A stretch of 64,000 nucleotides of DNA from Synchiropus splendidus (Eukaryota; Chordata; Actinopteri; Syngnathiformes; Callionymidae). Positions within the stretch are counted from its first letter, which is position 1. Every line of letters begins with the position of its first letter. Shown here one piece after another: positions 1 to 11,679 of this stretch. The stretch lies in contig NC_071348.1 of the NCBI RefSeq assembly GCF_027744825.2, positions 18,447,563 through 18,511,562 of the forward strand, read 5' to 3'. A model generated the notes under the pieces. It was not told the DNA's origin, ran no database searches, and saw nothing but the letters and a program-made list of their open reading frames with translations. A program made the translations under genes and the position numbers.

Positions 1-1154
1 AGATGGGTTCCGGAACGCCAAACATAAAAATGTTGATAACTTTGGAAAAACATTTCAGACAGCTTAGATTTGATGTGCAACTACTAGAAAGACCCTTTCT
101 GCCATTGTGGGAGGTGAAAATTTGATTTTCTGAAGCTTCCCTGCAAAGTTATGGCACCATGCGTAAAACGCGTTTTCAGGCTGAGATAAGGTCGATTCCG
201 AAACGCCAAACATAAAAATGTAGATAACTTTGGAAAAACACTTCAGACAGCTTAGATTTGAAGTGCAACGACTAGAAAGACCGTTTCTGCTATTGTGGGA
301 GGTGAAAATTTCATGTTCTGAAGCTTTATGCAAAGTTATGGCACAATGCAGAAAACACGTCTTCAGCCTGAGATAAGATAGATTCCGGTACGCCAAACAT
401 AAAAATGTTGATAACTTTGGAAAAACACTTCAGACAGCTGAGATTTGATGTGCAACTACAAGACAGACCCTTTCTGCTATAGTGGGAGGTGAAAATTTCA
501 TGTTCTGAAGCTTTATGCAAAGTTATGGCACAATGCGTAAAACGCGTTTTCAGCCAGAGATAAGGTGGGTTCCCCAAGGCCAAACATAAAAATGTTGATA
601 ACTTTGGAAAAACACTTCAGACCGCATAGATTTGATGTGCAACTTCTAGAAAGACCCTTTCTGCTAGAGTGGGAGGTGAAAATTTCATGTTCTGAAGCTT
701 TATGCAAATTTAAGGCACAATGCGTAAAACACGTTTTCAGCCTGAGATAAGGTCGATTCCGGAACGCCAAACATTAAAATGTGGATAACTTTGGAAAAAC
801 ACTTCAGACAGCATAAATTTGATGTACAACTACTAGAAAGACCTTTTCTGCTATAGCGCAAGTTTAAAATTTCATGTTCTGAAGCTTCCCTGCAAAGTTA
901 TGGCACAATGCAGAAAACGCGTTTTCAGCCTGAGATAAGGTCGATTCCGGGACGCCAAACATAAAAATGTTGATAACTTTGGAAAAACACTTCAGACTGC
1001 TTAGATTTGATGTGCAACTACTAGAAAGACCCTTTCTGATATAGTGGGTATTGAAAATTCGATGTTCTGAAGCTTCCCTCCAAAGTTATGGCGTAATGCG
1101 TAAAATGCGTTTTCAGTCTGAGATAAGGTCGATTCCGGAACGCCAAACATATAC
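1..1154. repeat. Diverged monomers, no higher-order repeat seen
   Basis: About six monomers in phase at 30, 218, 406, 593 and onward. They differ from each other by many substitutions, for example TAGAT for TTGAT at the phase marker near 219, ATAGCGCAAG for ATAGTGGGAG near 853 and a TTTAAGGCAC variant near 709. I see no multi-monomer period inside the visible part. This is the pattern expected of older array material that has escaped recent homogenisation, though a higher-order unit longer than what is visible to the left cannot be excluded. Confidence 0.8.
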
Positions 1155-2469
1155 ATGTTCATAATTCTGGAAAAACACTTCAGACAGCTTAGATTTGATT
1201 TGCAACTACAGAGAGACCCGTTATGCTATAGTGGGAGGTGAAAATGTCATGTTCTGAAGCTTCCCTGCAAAGTTATGGCACAATTCAGAAAACGCGTTTT
1301 CAGCCTGAGAAAAGGTCGATTCAGGAACACCAAACATAAAACTGTTGAAAACTTTCGAAAAACACTTCAGACAGCTTAGATTTGATGTGCAACTACTAGA
1401 AAGACCCTTTCTGCTGTAGTGGGAAATGAACATTTCATGATCTGAAGCTTCCCTGCAAAGTTATGGCACAATGCAGAAAACGCGTTTTCAGCTTGAGATA
1501 AGGTCGATTCAGGAACACCAAACATAAAAATGTTGAAAACTTTCGAAAAACACTTCAGACAGCTTAGATTTGATGTGCAACTACGAGAAAGACCCTTTCT
1601 GCTATAGTGGGAGGTGAAAATTTCATGTTCTGAAGCTTCGCTGCAAAGTTCTGGCACAATGCGTAAAACTCGTTTTCAGCCTGAGATGAGGTTGATTTCA
1701 GAACGACAAACATAAAAATGTTGCTAACTTTGGAAAAACACTTCAGACAGCTTAGATTTGATGTGCAACTACTAGAAAGACCCTTTCTGATATAGTGGGT
1801 GGTAAATATTCGATGATCTGAAGCTTCGCACCAAAGTTATGGCACAATGCGTAAAACGCGTTTTCAGCCTGTGATAAGGTCGATTCCGGAACGCCAAACA
1901 TAAAAATGTTCATAATTCTGGAAAAACACTTCAGACAGCTTAGATTTGATGTGCAACTACTAGACAGACCATTTCTGCCATTGTGGGAGGTGAAAATTCG
2001 ATGTTCTGAAGCTTCCCTGCAAAGTTATGCGACAATGCAGGAAACGCGTTTTCAGCCTGAGATAAGGTCGATTCCGGAACGCCAAACATAAAAATGTTGA
2101 TAACTTTGGAAAAACACTTCGTACTGCTTAGATTTGATGTGCAACTACTAGAAAGACCCTTTCTGCTATAGTGGGAGGTTAAAAGTTCATGTTCTGAAGC
2201 TTCCCTGCAAAGTTATGTCACAATGCAGAAAACGCGTTTTCAGCCTCACATAAGGTCAATTCCGGAACGCCAAACATAAAAATGTTCATAACTTCGGAAA
2301 AACACTTCAGACAGCTAGGATTTGATGTACAAGTACTAGAAAGACCCTTTCTGCTATAGTGGGAGGTGAAAATATCATGTTCTGAAGCTTTCCTGCAAAG
2401 TTATGGCACAATGCGCAAAACGCGTTTTCAGCCAGAGATAAGGTCGATTCCGGAACGCCAAACATAAAA
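1155..2469. repeat. HOR A copy 1 (7-mer, 1315 bp)
   Basis: Seven monomers with distinctive private variants in fixed order. The first has TTCATAATTCTGG plus TACAGAGAGACCCGTTATG. The second has ACTGTTGAAAACTTTCG. The third has ATGTTGAAAACTTTCG. The fourth has TTGCTAAC. The fifth has TTCATAATTCTGG without the first monomer's other variants. The sixth has CACTTCGTACTGC. The seventh has TAGGATTTGATGTACAAG. The same series returns 1315 bp later with only scattered substitutions, whereas neighbouring monomers within the unit differ strongly. That contrast is the definition of a higher-order repeat. Confidence 0.93.
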
Positions 2470-3784
2470 AGGTTCATAATTCTGGAAAAACACTTCAGAC
2501 AGCTTAGATTTGATTTGCAACTACAGAGAGACCCGTTATGCTATAGTGGGAGGTGAAAATGTCATGTTCTGAAGCTTCCCTGCAAAGTTATGGCACAATT
2601 CAGAAAACGCGTTTTCAGCCTGAGAAAAGGTCGATTCAGGAACACCAAACATAAAACTGTTGAAAACTTTCGAAAAACACTTCAGACAGCTTAGATTTAA
2701 TGTGCAACTACTAGAAAGACCCTTTCTGCTGTAGTGGGAAATGAACATTTCATGATCTGAAGCTTCCCTGCAAAGTTATGGCACAATGCAGAAAACGCGT
2801 TTTCAGCCTGAGATAAGGTCGATTCAGGAACACCAAACATAAACATGTTGAAAACTTTCGAAAAACACTTCAGACAGCTTAGATTTGATGTGCAACTACG
2901 AGAAAGACCCTTTCTGCTATAGTGGGAGGTGAAAATTTCATGTTCTGAAGCTTCGCTGCAAAGTTCTGGCACAATGCGTAAAACTCGTTTTCAGCCTGAG
3001 ATGAGGTTGATTTCAGAACGACAAACATAAAAATGTTGCTAACTTTGGAAAAACACTTCAGACAGCTTAGATTTGATGTGCAACTACTAGAAAGACCCTT
3101 TCTGATATAGTGGGTGGTAAATATTCGATGATCTGAAGCTTCGCACCAAAGTTATGGCACAATGCGTAAAACGCGTTTTCAGCCTGTGATAAGGTCGATT
3201 CCGGAACGCCAAACATAAAAATGTTCATAATTCTGGAAAAACACTTCAGACAGCTTAGATTTGATGTGCAACTACTAGACAGACCATTTCTGCCATTGTG
3301 GGAGGTGAAAATTCGATGTTCTGAAACTTCCCTGCAAAGTTATGCGACAATGCAGGAAACGCGTTTTCAGCCTGAGATAAGGTCGATTCCGGAACGCCAA
3401 ACATAAAAATGTTGATAACTTTGGAAAAACACTTCGTACTGCTTAGATTTGATGTGCAACTACTAGAAAGACCCTTTCTGCTATAGTGGGAGGTTAAAAG
3501 TTCATGTTCTGAAGCTTCCCTGCAAAGTTATGTCACAATGCAGAAAACGCGTTTTCAGCCTCACATAAGGTCAATTCCGGAACGCCAAACATGAAAATGT
3601 TCATAACTTCGGAAAAACACTTCAGACAGCTAGGATTTGATGTACAAGTACTAGAAAGACCCTTTCTGCTATAGTGGGAGGTGAAAATATCATGTTCTGA
3701 AGCTTTCCTGCAAAGTTATGGCACAATGGGCAAAACGCGTTTTCAGCCAGAGACAAGGTCGATTCCGGAACGCCAAACATAAAA
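2470..3784. repeat. HOR A copy 2 (7-mer, 1315 bp)
   Basis: This copy repeats the seven variant monomers of copy 1 in the same order, starting at the GGTTCATAATTCTGG variant near 2471. Private differences include AAACATGTTG near 2844 and TTTAATGTGC near 2697 in place of TTTGATGTGC. It joins copy 3 directly in phase. Confidence 0.93.
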
Positions 3785-4404
3785 AGGTTCATAATTCTGG
3801 AAAAACACTTCAGACAGCTTAGATTTGATTTGCAACTACCAGAGAGACCCGTTATGCTATAGTGGGAGGTGAAAATGTCATGTTCTGAAGCTTCCCTGCA
3901 AAGTTATGGCACAATTCAGAAAACGCGTTTTCAGCCTGAGAAAAGGTCGATTCAGGAACACCAAACATAAAACTGTTGAAAACTTTCGAAAAACACTTCA
4001 GACAGCTTAGATTTGATGTGCAACTACTAGAAAGACCCTTTCTGCTGTAGTGGGAAATGAACATTTCATGATATGAAGCTTCCCTGCAAAGTTATGGCAC
4101 AATGCAGAAAACGCGTTTTCAGCCTGAGATAAGGTCGATTCAGGAACACCAAACATAAAAATGTTGAAAACTTTCGAAAAACACTTCAGACAGCTTAGAT
4201 TTGATGTGCAACTACGAGAGAGACCCTTTCTGCTATAGTGGGAGGTGAAAATTTCATGTTCTGAAGCTTCGCTGCAAAGTTCTGGCACAATGCGTAAAAC
4301 TCGTTTTCAGCCTGAGATGAGGTTGATTTCAGAACGACAAACATAAAAATGTTGCTAACTTTGGAAAAACACTTCAGACAGCTTAGATTTGATGTGCAAC
4401 TACT
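3785..4404. repeat. HOR A copy 3, partial (about 3.3 monomers)
   Basis: Matches the first three and part of the fourth monomer of HOR A. A single inserted C near 3840 (CTACCAGAGAG for CTACAGAGAG) makes the local spacing 1316 bp. Similarity to copies 1 and 2 stops at about 4405, where CTACTCGAAGGACC replaces CTACTAGAAAGACC; from there the sequence is ordinary diverged monomer. The break is inside a monomer but the 188-bp phase continues. Confidence 0.9.
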
Positions 4405-5969
4405 CGAAGGACCATTTCTGCTATAGTGGGAGGTGTAAATTTCATGTTCTGAAGATTCCCTGCAAAGTTATGGCAGAATGCGTAAATCGTGTTTTCAGCC
4501 TGAGATAAGGTCGATTCCTGAACGCCAAACATAAAAATGTTGAAAACTTTGGAAAAACACTTCAGACAGCTTAGATTTGATGTGCAACTACTAGAAAGAC
4601 CCTTTCTGCTATAGTGGGAGGTGAAAATTTCATGTTCTGACGCTATACTGCAAAGTTATGGCACAATGCAGAAAATGCGTTTTCAGCCTGAGATAAGGTC
4701 GATTCCGGAATGCCAAACATAAAAATGTTGATAACTTTGGAAAAACACTTCAGACAGCTTAGATTTGATGTGCAACTACTAGAAAGACCCATTCTGCGAT
4801 AGTGGGAGTTGAAAATTTCATGTTCAGAAGCTTCCCTGCAAAGTTATGGCACATTGCAAAAAACGCGTTTTCAGCCTGAAATAAGTTAGATTCAGGAACG
4901 CCAAACACAAAAATGTTGAAAACTTTCAAAAAACACTTCAGACAGTTTAGATTTGAAGTGCAAGTACGAGAAAGACCCTTTCTGCTATAATGGGAATTGA
5001 AAATTTCATGTTCTGAAGCTTTCCTCCAAAGTTATGGCACAATGCAGAAAACGCGCTCACAGCCTGAGATAAGGTGGGTTCCGTAACGCCAAACATAAAA
5101 ATGTTGATAACTTTGGAAAAACACTTCAGACAGCTAAGATTTGATGTGTAAATACTAGAAAGACCCTTTCTGCTATAGTGGGAGGTGAAAACTTCATGTT
5201 CTGAAGCTTCCCTGCAAAGCTATGACACAATTCCGAAAACGCGTTTTCAGCCTGAGATAAGGTCGATTCCGGAACGAAAAACATAAAAATGTTGATAACT
5301 TCGGAAAAACACATCAGACAGCTTAGATTTCATTTGCAACTACGACAAAGACCCTTTCTGCTATAGTGGTTTGTGAAAATTCGATGTTCGGACGCTTCCC
5401 GGCAAAGTTATGGAACAGTGCGTTAAACGCATTTTCAGCCTGAGATAAGGTCGATTCCGGAACGCCAAACATAAAAATGTTGTTAACTTTGGAAAAACAC
5501 GTCAGACAGCTTAGATTTGACTTGCAACTACTAGAAAGACCCTTTCTGCTATAGTGGGAGGTGAAAATTTCATGTTCTGAAGCTTCCCTGCAAAGTTATG
5601 GCACAATGCAGAAAACGCGTTTTCAGCCTGAGATTAGGTCGATTCCGGAACGCCAAACATAAAAATGTTGATAACTTTCGAAAAACACTTCAGACAGCTT
5701 AGATTTGAAGTGTAACTACTAGAAAGACCCTTTCTGCTATAGTGGGAGGTGAAAATTTCATGTTCTGATGCTTCCCTGCAAAGTTATGGCACAATGCAGA
5801 AAACGCATTTTCAGCCTGATATAAGGTGGGTTCAGGAAGGAGAAACATCAAAATGTTGATAACTTTGGAAAACCACTTCAGACAGCTTAGATTTGATGTG
5901 CAACTACTAGAAAGACAATTTCTGCTATAGTGGTAGGTGAAACTTTCGAGTTCTGAAGCTTTCCTTCAA
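4405..5969. repeat. Diverged monomers between HOR A and its relic
   Basis: About eight monomers without an evident multi-monomer period. They carry many individual changes, such as GACGCTATACTGC near 4639, GGCAAAGTTATGGAACAGTGCG near 5401 and GGTTCAGGAAGGAGAAACATC near 5828. Nothing other than satellite is present. Confidence 0.8.
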
Positions 5970-6650
5970 AGTTATGCCACAATGCAGGAAACGCGTTTTC
6001 AGCCTGAGAGAAGGTCGATTCCGGAACGCCAAACATAAAAATGTTGATAACTTTGGAAAAACACTTCGTACTGCTTAGATTTGATATGCAACTACTAGAA
6101 AGACCCTTTCTGCTATAGTGGGAGGTTAAAATTTCATGTTCTGAAGCTTCCCTGCAAAGTTATGTCACAATGCAGAAAACGCGTTTTCAGCCTCACATAA
6201 GGTCAATTCCGGAACGCCAAACATAAAAATGTTCATAACTTCGGAAAAACACTTCAGACAGCTAGGATTTGATGTACAAGTACTAGAAAGACCCTTTCTG
6301 CTATAGTGGGAGGTGAAAATGTCATGTTCTGTAGCTTCCCTGCAAAGTTATGGCACAATTCAGAAAACGCGTTTTCAGCCTGAGAAAAGGTCGATTCAGG
6401 AACACCAAACATAAAACTGTTGAAAACTTTCGAAAAACACTTCAGACAGCTTAGATTTTATGTGCAACTACTAGAAAGACCCTTTCTGCTATAGTGGGAA
6501 ATGAACATTTCATGATCTGAAGCTTCCCTGCAAAGTTATGGCACAATGCAGAAAACGCGTTTTCAGCCTGAGATAAGGTCGATTCAGGAACACCAAACAT
6601 AAAAATGTTGAAAACTTTCGAAAAACACTTCAGACAGCTTAGATTTGATT
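5970..6650. repeat. Relic of HOR A with one monomer deleted
   Basis: The stretch carries HOR A markers in order: the end of monomer five (GCAGGAAACG), monomer six (CACTTCGTACTGC near 6065), monomer seven (TAGGATTTGATGTACAAG near 6263), then monomers two (ACTGTTGAAAACTTTCG near 6416) and three. Monomer one is missing as a separate unit. The monomer at 6226-6413 begins as seven and ends as one (GAAAATGTCATG, CACAATTCAG), so a fusion near 6318 removed exactly one repeat length. The relic lies about 1.5 kb from the main HOR A array. Confidence 0.82.
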
Positions 6651-7543
6651 TGCAACTACTAGAAAGACCCATTCTGCTACAGTGGGAGGTTAAAATTTCA
6701 TGTTCTGAAGCGTCCCTGCAAAGTTATGGCACAATGCGGAAAACACGTTTTCAGCCCGAGATAAGGTCGTTTCCGGAACGTCAAACATAAAAATGTTGAT
6801 AGCTTTCGAAAAACACTTCAGACAACTTAGATTTGATGTGCAAATACTAGATAGACCCTGTCTGTTATAGTGGGAGGTGAAAATGTCATGTTCTGAAGCT
6901 TCCCTGCAAAGTTATGGCACAAAGCAGAAAACACGTTTTTAGCCTGAGATGATGTGGGTTCCAGAACGGCAAACATAAAAATGTTGATAACTTTGGAAAA
7001 ACATTTCAGACAGCTTAGATTTGATCTGCAACTACTAGAAAGACCCTTTCTGCGATAGTGGGAGGTGAAAATTTCATGTTCTGAAGCTTTATGCAATGTT
7101 ATGGCACAATGCGTAAAACGTGTTTTCAGCCTGAGATAAGGTCGATTCCGGAACGCCAAACATGAAAATGTTGATAACTTTGGAAAAACACTTCAGACAG
7201 CTTCGATTTGATGTGCAACACCAAGACAGACCCTTTCTGCAACAGGGGGTGGTTAAAATTTCTTATTCTGAAGTTTCCTGCAAAGTTATGGCACAATGCA
7301 GAAAAAGCGTTTTCAGCTTGAGATAAGGTGGTTTCCCGAACGCCAATCATAAAAATGTTGAAAACTTTGGAAAAACACTTCAGACAGCTTAGACTTGATG
7401 AGCAACTCTTAGAAAGACCCTTTCTGCTATAGTGGAAGTTTAAAATTTCATGTTCTGAAGCTTCCTTGCAAAGTTATGGCACAATGCGGAAAAAAAGGTT
7501 TTCAGCCTGAGATAAAGTCGGTTCCGGAACGCCAAACATAAAA
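6651..7543. repeat. Diverged monomers left of HOR B
   Basis: Nearly five monomers with many private changes and a few 1-bp indels, for example CAACAGGGGGTGGTTAAAATTTCTTATTCTG near 7230-7260 and AGAAGTTTCCTGC-type shortening near 7271. This is the most degraded local stretch I noticed. No gene or other element is visible. Confidence 0.78.
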
Positions 7544-8295
7544 ATGTTGATAACTATGGAAAAACACTTCAGACAGCTTAGATTTGATGTGCAACTACTA
7601 GAAAGACCCTTTCTGCTACAGTGGGAGGTGAAAATTTCATGTTCTGAAGCTTTCCTGCAAAGTTATGGCACAATGCGTAAAACGCGTTTTCAGCCTGAGA
7701 TGAGGTTGATTTCAGAACCCCAAACATAAAAATGTTGATAACTCAGGAAAAACTCTACAGACAGCTTAGATTTGATGTGCAACTACTAGAAAGACCCTTT
7801 CTGCTACAGTGGGAGGTGAAAATTTCATGTTCTGAAGCTTCCCTACAAAGTTATGCCACAATGCAGGAAACGCGTTTTCAGCCTGAAATAAGGTCGATTC
7901 CGGAACGCCAAACATAAAAATATTGATAACTTTGGAAAAACACTTCAGACAGCTCAGATTTGATGTGCAACTACTAGAAAGACCCTTTCTGCTATAGTGG
8001 GAGATGAAAATTTCATGTTCTGAAGCTTCACTGCAAAGTTATGCCACAATGCAGGAAACGTGTTTTCAGCCTGAGATAAGGTCGATTCAGGAACGCCAAA
8101 CATAAAAATATTGATAACTTTGGAAAAACACTTCAGACAGCTAAGATTTCATGTGCAACTACTAGAAAGACCCTATCTGCTATAGTGGGAGGCGAATATT
8201 TCTTGTTCTGAAGCTTCCCGGCAAAGTTATGGCACAATGCGTAAAACGCGTTTTCAGCCTGAGGTGAGGTTGATTTCACAACCCCAAACATAAAA
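7544..8295. repeat. Lead-in of HOR B-related monomers
   Basis: Four monomers at 7544, 7732, 7920 and 8108. The second carries the B-type signature CTCAGGAAAAACTCTACAG and resembles the monomer at 9236. The third and fourth resemble B members but have their own changes (AGATGAAAATT, GGCGAATATTTCTTG). They belong to the B family but do not fit the 10-monomer order that begins at 8296, so they look like a degraded edge of the B array. Confidence 0.75.
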
Positions 8296-10175
8296 ATGTT
8301 GATAACTCAGGAAAAACTCTACAGACAGCTTAGATTTGATGTGCAACTACTAGAAAGACCCTTTCTGCTACAGTGGGAGGTGAAAATGTCATGTTCTGAA
8401 GCTTCACTGCAAAGTTATGCCACAATGCAGGAAACGTGTTTTCAGCCTGAGATAAGGTCGATTCAGGAACGCCAAACATAAAAATATTGATAACTTTGGA
8501 AAAACACTTCAGACAGCTTAGATTTGATGTGCAACTACTAGAAAGACCATTTCTGCTACAGTGGGAGTTGAAAATTACATGTTCTGAAGCTTCCCTGCAA
8601 AGTTATGGCACAATGCGTAAAACGCGTTTTCAGCCTGAGATGAGGTTGATTTCAGAACCCCAAACATAAAAATGTTGATAACTCAGGAAAAACTCTACAG
8701 ACAGCTTTGATTTGATCTGCAACTACTAGAAAGTCCCTTTCTGCTATAGTGGGAGGAGAAAATTTCATGTTCTGAAGTCTCCCTGCACAGTTATGGCACT
8801 ATCCAGAAAACGCGTTTTCAGCCTGAGATAAGGTGGGTTCCAGAACGCCAAACATAAAAATGTTGATAACTTTGGAAAAACACTTCAGACAGCTTAGATT
8901 TGTTGTGCAACTACTAGAAAGACCCTTTCTGCTATAGTGGGATTTGAAAATTTCATGTTCAGAAGCTTCCCCGCAAAGTTATGGCAAAATGCGTAAATCG
9001 CGTTTTCAGCCTGAGATAAGGTCCATTCCGGAACACCAAACATAAAAATGTTGATAACTTTGGAAAAACACTTCAAACAGCTTAGATTTTACGTGCAACC
9101 ATTAGAAAAACAGTTTCTGGTATAGTGGGAGGAGAAAATTTCATGTTCTGAAGTCTCCCTGCAAAGTTATGGCACAATGCAGAAAACGCGTTTTCAGCCT
9201 GAGATGAGGTTGATTTCAGAACCCCAAACATAAAAATGTTGATAACTCAGGAAAAACTCTACAGACAGCTTAGATTTGATGTGGAACTACGAGAAAGACC
9301 CTTTCTGCTACAGTGGGAGGTGAAAATTTCATGTTCTGAAGCTTCCCTACAAAGTTATGCCACAATGCAGGAAACGCGTTTTCAGCCTGAAATAAGGTCG
9401 ATTCCGGAACGCCAAACATAAAAATATTGATAACTTTGGAAAAACACTTCAGACAGCTTAGATTTGATGTGCAACTACTAGAAAGACCCTTTCTGCTACA
9501 GTGGGAGTTGAAAATTTCATGTTCTGAAGCTTTCCTGCAAAGTTATGGCACAATGCGTAAAACGCGTTTTCAGCCTGAGATAAGGTTGATTCCGGAACGC
9601 CAAACATAAGAATGTTGATAACTTTGGAAAAACACTACAGACAAGTTAGATTTGATGTGCAACTACTTGAAATACCCTTTCTGCTATTGTGGGAGGAGAA
9701 AATTTCATGTTCTGAAGCTTCCCTGCAAAGTTATGGCACAATGCGTAAAACGCGTTTTCAGCCTGAGATGAGGTTGATTTCAGAACCCCAAACATAAAAA
9801 TGTTGATAACTCAGGAAAAACTCTACAGACAGCTTAGATTTGATGTGCAACTACTAGAAAGTCCCTTTCTGCTATAGTGGGAGGAGAAAATTTCATGTTC
9901 TGAAGTCTCCCTGCAAAGTTATGGCACTATCCAGAAAACGCGTTTTCAGCCTGAGATAAGGTGGGTTCCAGAACGCCAAACATAAAAATGTTGATAACTT
10001 TGGAAAAACATTTCAGACAGCTTAGATTTGTTGAGCAACTACTAGAAAGACCCTTTCTGCTATAGTGGGTGGTGATAATTTCATGTTCTGAAGCTTCCCT
10101 GCAAAGTTATGGCACAATGCAGAAAACGTGTTTTCAGCCTGAGATAAGGTCGATTCAGGAACGCCAAACATAAAA
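8296..10175. repeat. HOR B copy 1 (10 monomers, last one chimeric)
   Basis: I label the members b1 to b10. b1 (8296) has CTCAGGAAAAACTCTACAG and GAAACGTGTTTTC. b2 (8484) has CAGTGGGAGTTG. b3 (8672) has GAAGTCTCCCTGC and CACTATCCAG. b4 (8860) has GGGATTTG and GTTCAGAAGC. b5 (9048) has CAACCATTAGAAAAAC. b6 (9236) has GTGGAACTACGAG. b7 is at 9424. b8 (9612) has TTGAAATACCC. b9 (9800) resembles b3. b10 (9988) has TTGTTGAGCAAC and GGGTGGTGATAATTTC. The last monomer starts as b10 but ends as b1 (GTGTTTTC, GATTCAGG), with the exchange at about 10127-10140, so the next copy starts directly with b2. Confidence 0.9.
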
Positions 10176-11679
10176 ATATTGATAACTTTGGAAAAACACT
10201 TCAGACAGCTTAGATTTGATGTGCAACTACTAGAAAGACCATTTCTGCTACAGTGGGAGTTGAAAATTACATGTTCTGAAGCTTCCCTGCAAAGTTATGG
10301 CACAATGCGTAAAACGCGTTTTCAGCCTGAGATGAGGTTGATTTCAGAACCCCAAACATAAAAATGTTGATAACTCAGGAAAAACTCTACAGACAGCTTA
10401 GATTTGATGTGCAACTACTAGAAAGTCCCTTTCTGCTATAGTGGGAGGAGAAAATTTCATGTTCTGAAGTCTCCCTGCAAAGTTATGGCACTATCCAGAA
10501 AACGCGTTTTCAGCCTGAGATAAGGTGGGTTCCAGAACGCCAAACATAAAAATGTTGATAACTTTGGAAAAACACTTCAGACAGCTTAGATTTGTTGTGC
10601 AACTACTAGAAAGACCCTTTCTGCTATAGTGGGATTTGAAAATTTCATGTTCAGAAGCTTCCCCGCAAAGTTATGGCAAAATGCGTAAATCGCGTTTTCA
10701 GCCTGAGATAAGGTCCATTCCGGAACACCAAACATAAAAATGTTGATAACTTTGGAAAAACACTTCAAACAGCTTAGATTTTACGTGCAACCATTAGAAA
10801 AACCGTTTCTGGTATAGTGGGAGGAGAAAATTTCATGTTCTGAAGTCTCCCTGCAAAGTTATGGCACAATGCAGAAAACGCGTTTTCAGCCTGAGATGAG
10901 GTTGATTTCAGAACCCCAAACATAAAAATGTTGATAACTCAGGAAAAACTCTACAGACAGCTTAGATTTGATGTGGAACTACGAGAAAGACCCTTTCTGC
11001 TACAGTGGGAGGTGAAAATTTCATGTTCTGAAGCTTCCCTACAAAGTTATGCCACAATGCAGGAAACGCGTTTTCAGCCTGAAATAAGGTCGATTCCGGA
11101 ACGCCAAACATAAAAATATTGATAACTTTGGAAAAACACTTCAGACAGCTTAGATTTGATGTGCAACTACTAGAAATACCCTTTCTGCTATTGTGGGAGG
11201 AGAAAATTTCATGTTCTGAAGCTTCCCTGCAAAGTTATGGCACAATGCGTAAAACGCGTTTTCAGCCTGAGATGAGGTTGATTTCAGAACCCCAAACATA
11301 AAAATGTTGATAACTCAGGAAAAACTCTACAGACAGCTTAGATTTGATGTGCAACTACTAGAAAGTCCCTTTCTGCTATAGTGGGAGGAGAAAATTTCAT
11401 GTTCTGAAGTCTCCCTGCAAAGTTATGGCACTATCCAGAAAACGCGTTTTCAGCCTGAGATAAGGTGGGTTCCAGAACGCCAAACATAAAAATGTTGATA
11501 ACTTTGGAAAAACATTTCAGACAGCTTAGATTTGTTGAGCAACTACTAGAAAGACCCTTTCTGCTATAGTGGGTGGTGATAATTTCATATTCTGAAGCTT
11601 CCCTGCAAAGTTATGGCACAATGCAGAAAACACGTTTTCAGCCTGAGATAAGGAGGGTTCCGGTACGCCAAACATAAAA
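10176..11679. repeat. HOR B copy 2 (8 monomers, b7/b8 fused)
   Basis: This copy holds b2, b3, b4, b5, b6, a b7/b8 chimera, b9 and b10. The chimera (11116-11303) has the b7 start (ATATTGATAAC, CTTCAGACAGC) and the b8 end (GAAATACCC, CTATTGTGGGAGGAG), with the exchange near 11170. Unlike copy 1, its b10 keeps its own end (GGAGGGTTCCGGTACGCC), so the b10/b1 fusion is private to copy 1. Confidence 0.88.

Noticed and set aside
30..45. Bacterial promoter- or ribosome-binding-site-like strings (GGAGGTGAAAATTTCATG)
   Set aside because: GGAGG followed by an ATG occurs in almost every monomer as part of the repeat. The window is a eukaryotic-type satellite and no frame after it is a credible gene.
64..396. 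Reverse-strand open frame of 110 codons (and about two hundred similar frames of 60-94 codons on both strands)
   Set aside because: They recur with the 188-bp period, overlap each other on both strands, begin and end at repeat-phase positions and differ by the same substitutions as the rest of the monomer. No domain, signal or codon-position bias is seen. They are satellite sequence, not genes.
9236..11301. HOR B as a simple 9-mer of 1692 bp
   Set aside because: The 1692-bp spacing holds for some members only. The complete copy 3 (11680-13559) has ten members, and the other copies contain chimeric monomers, so the ancestral unit is 1880 bp.
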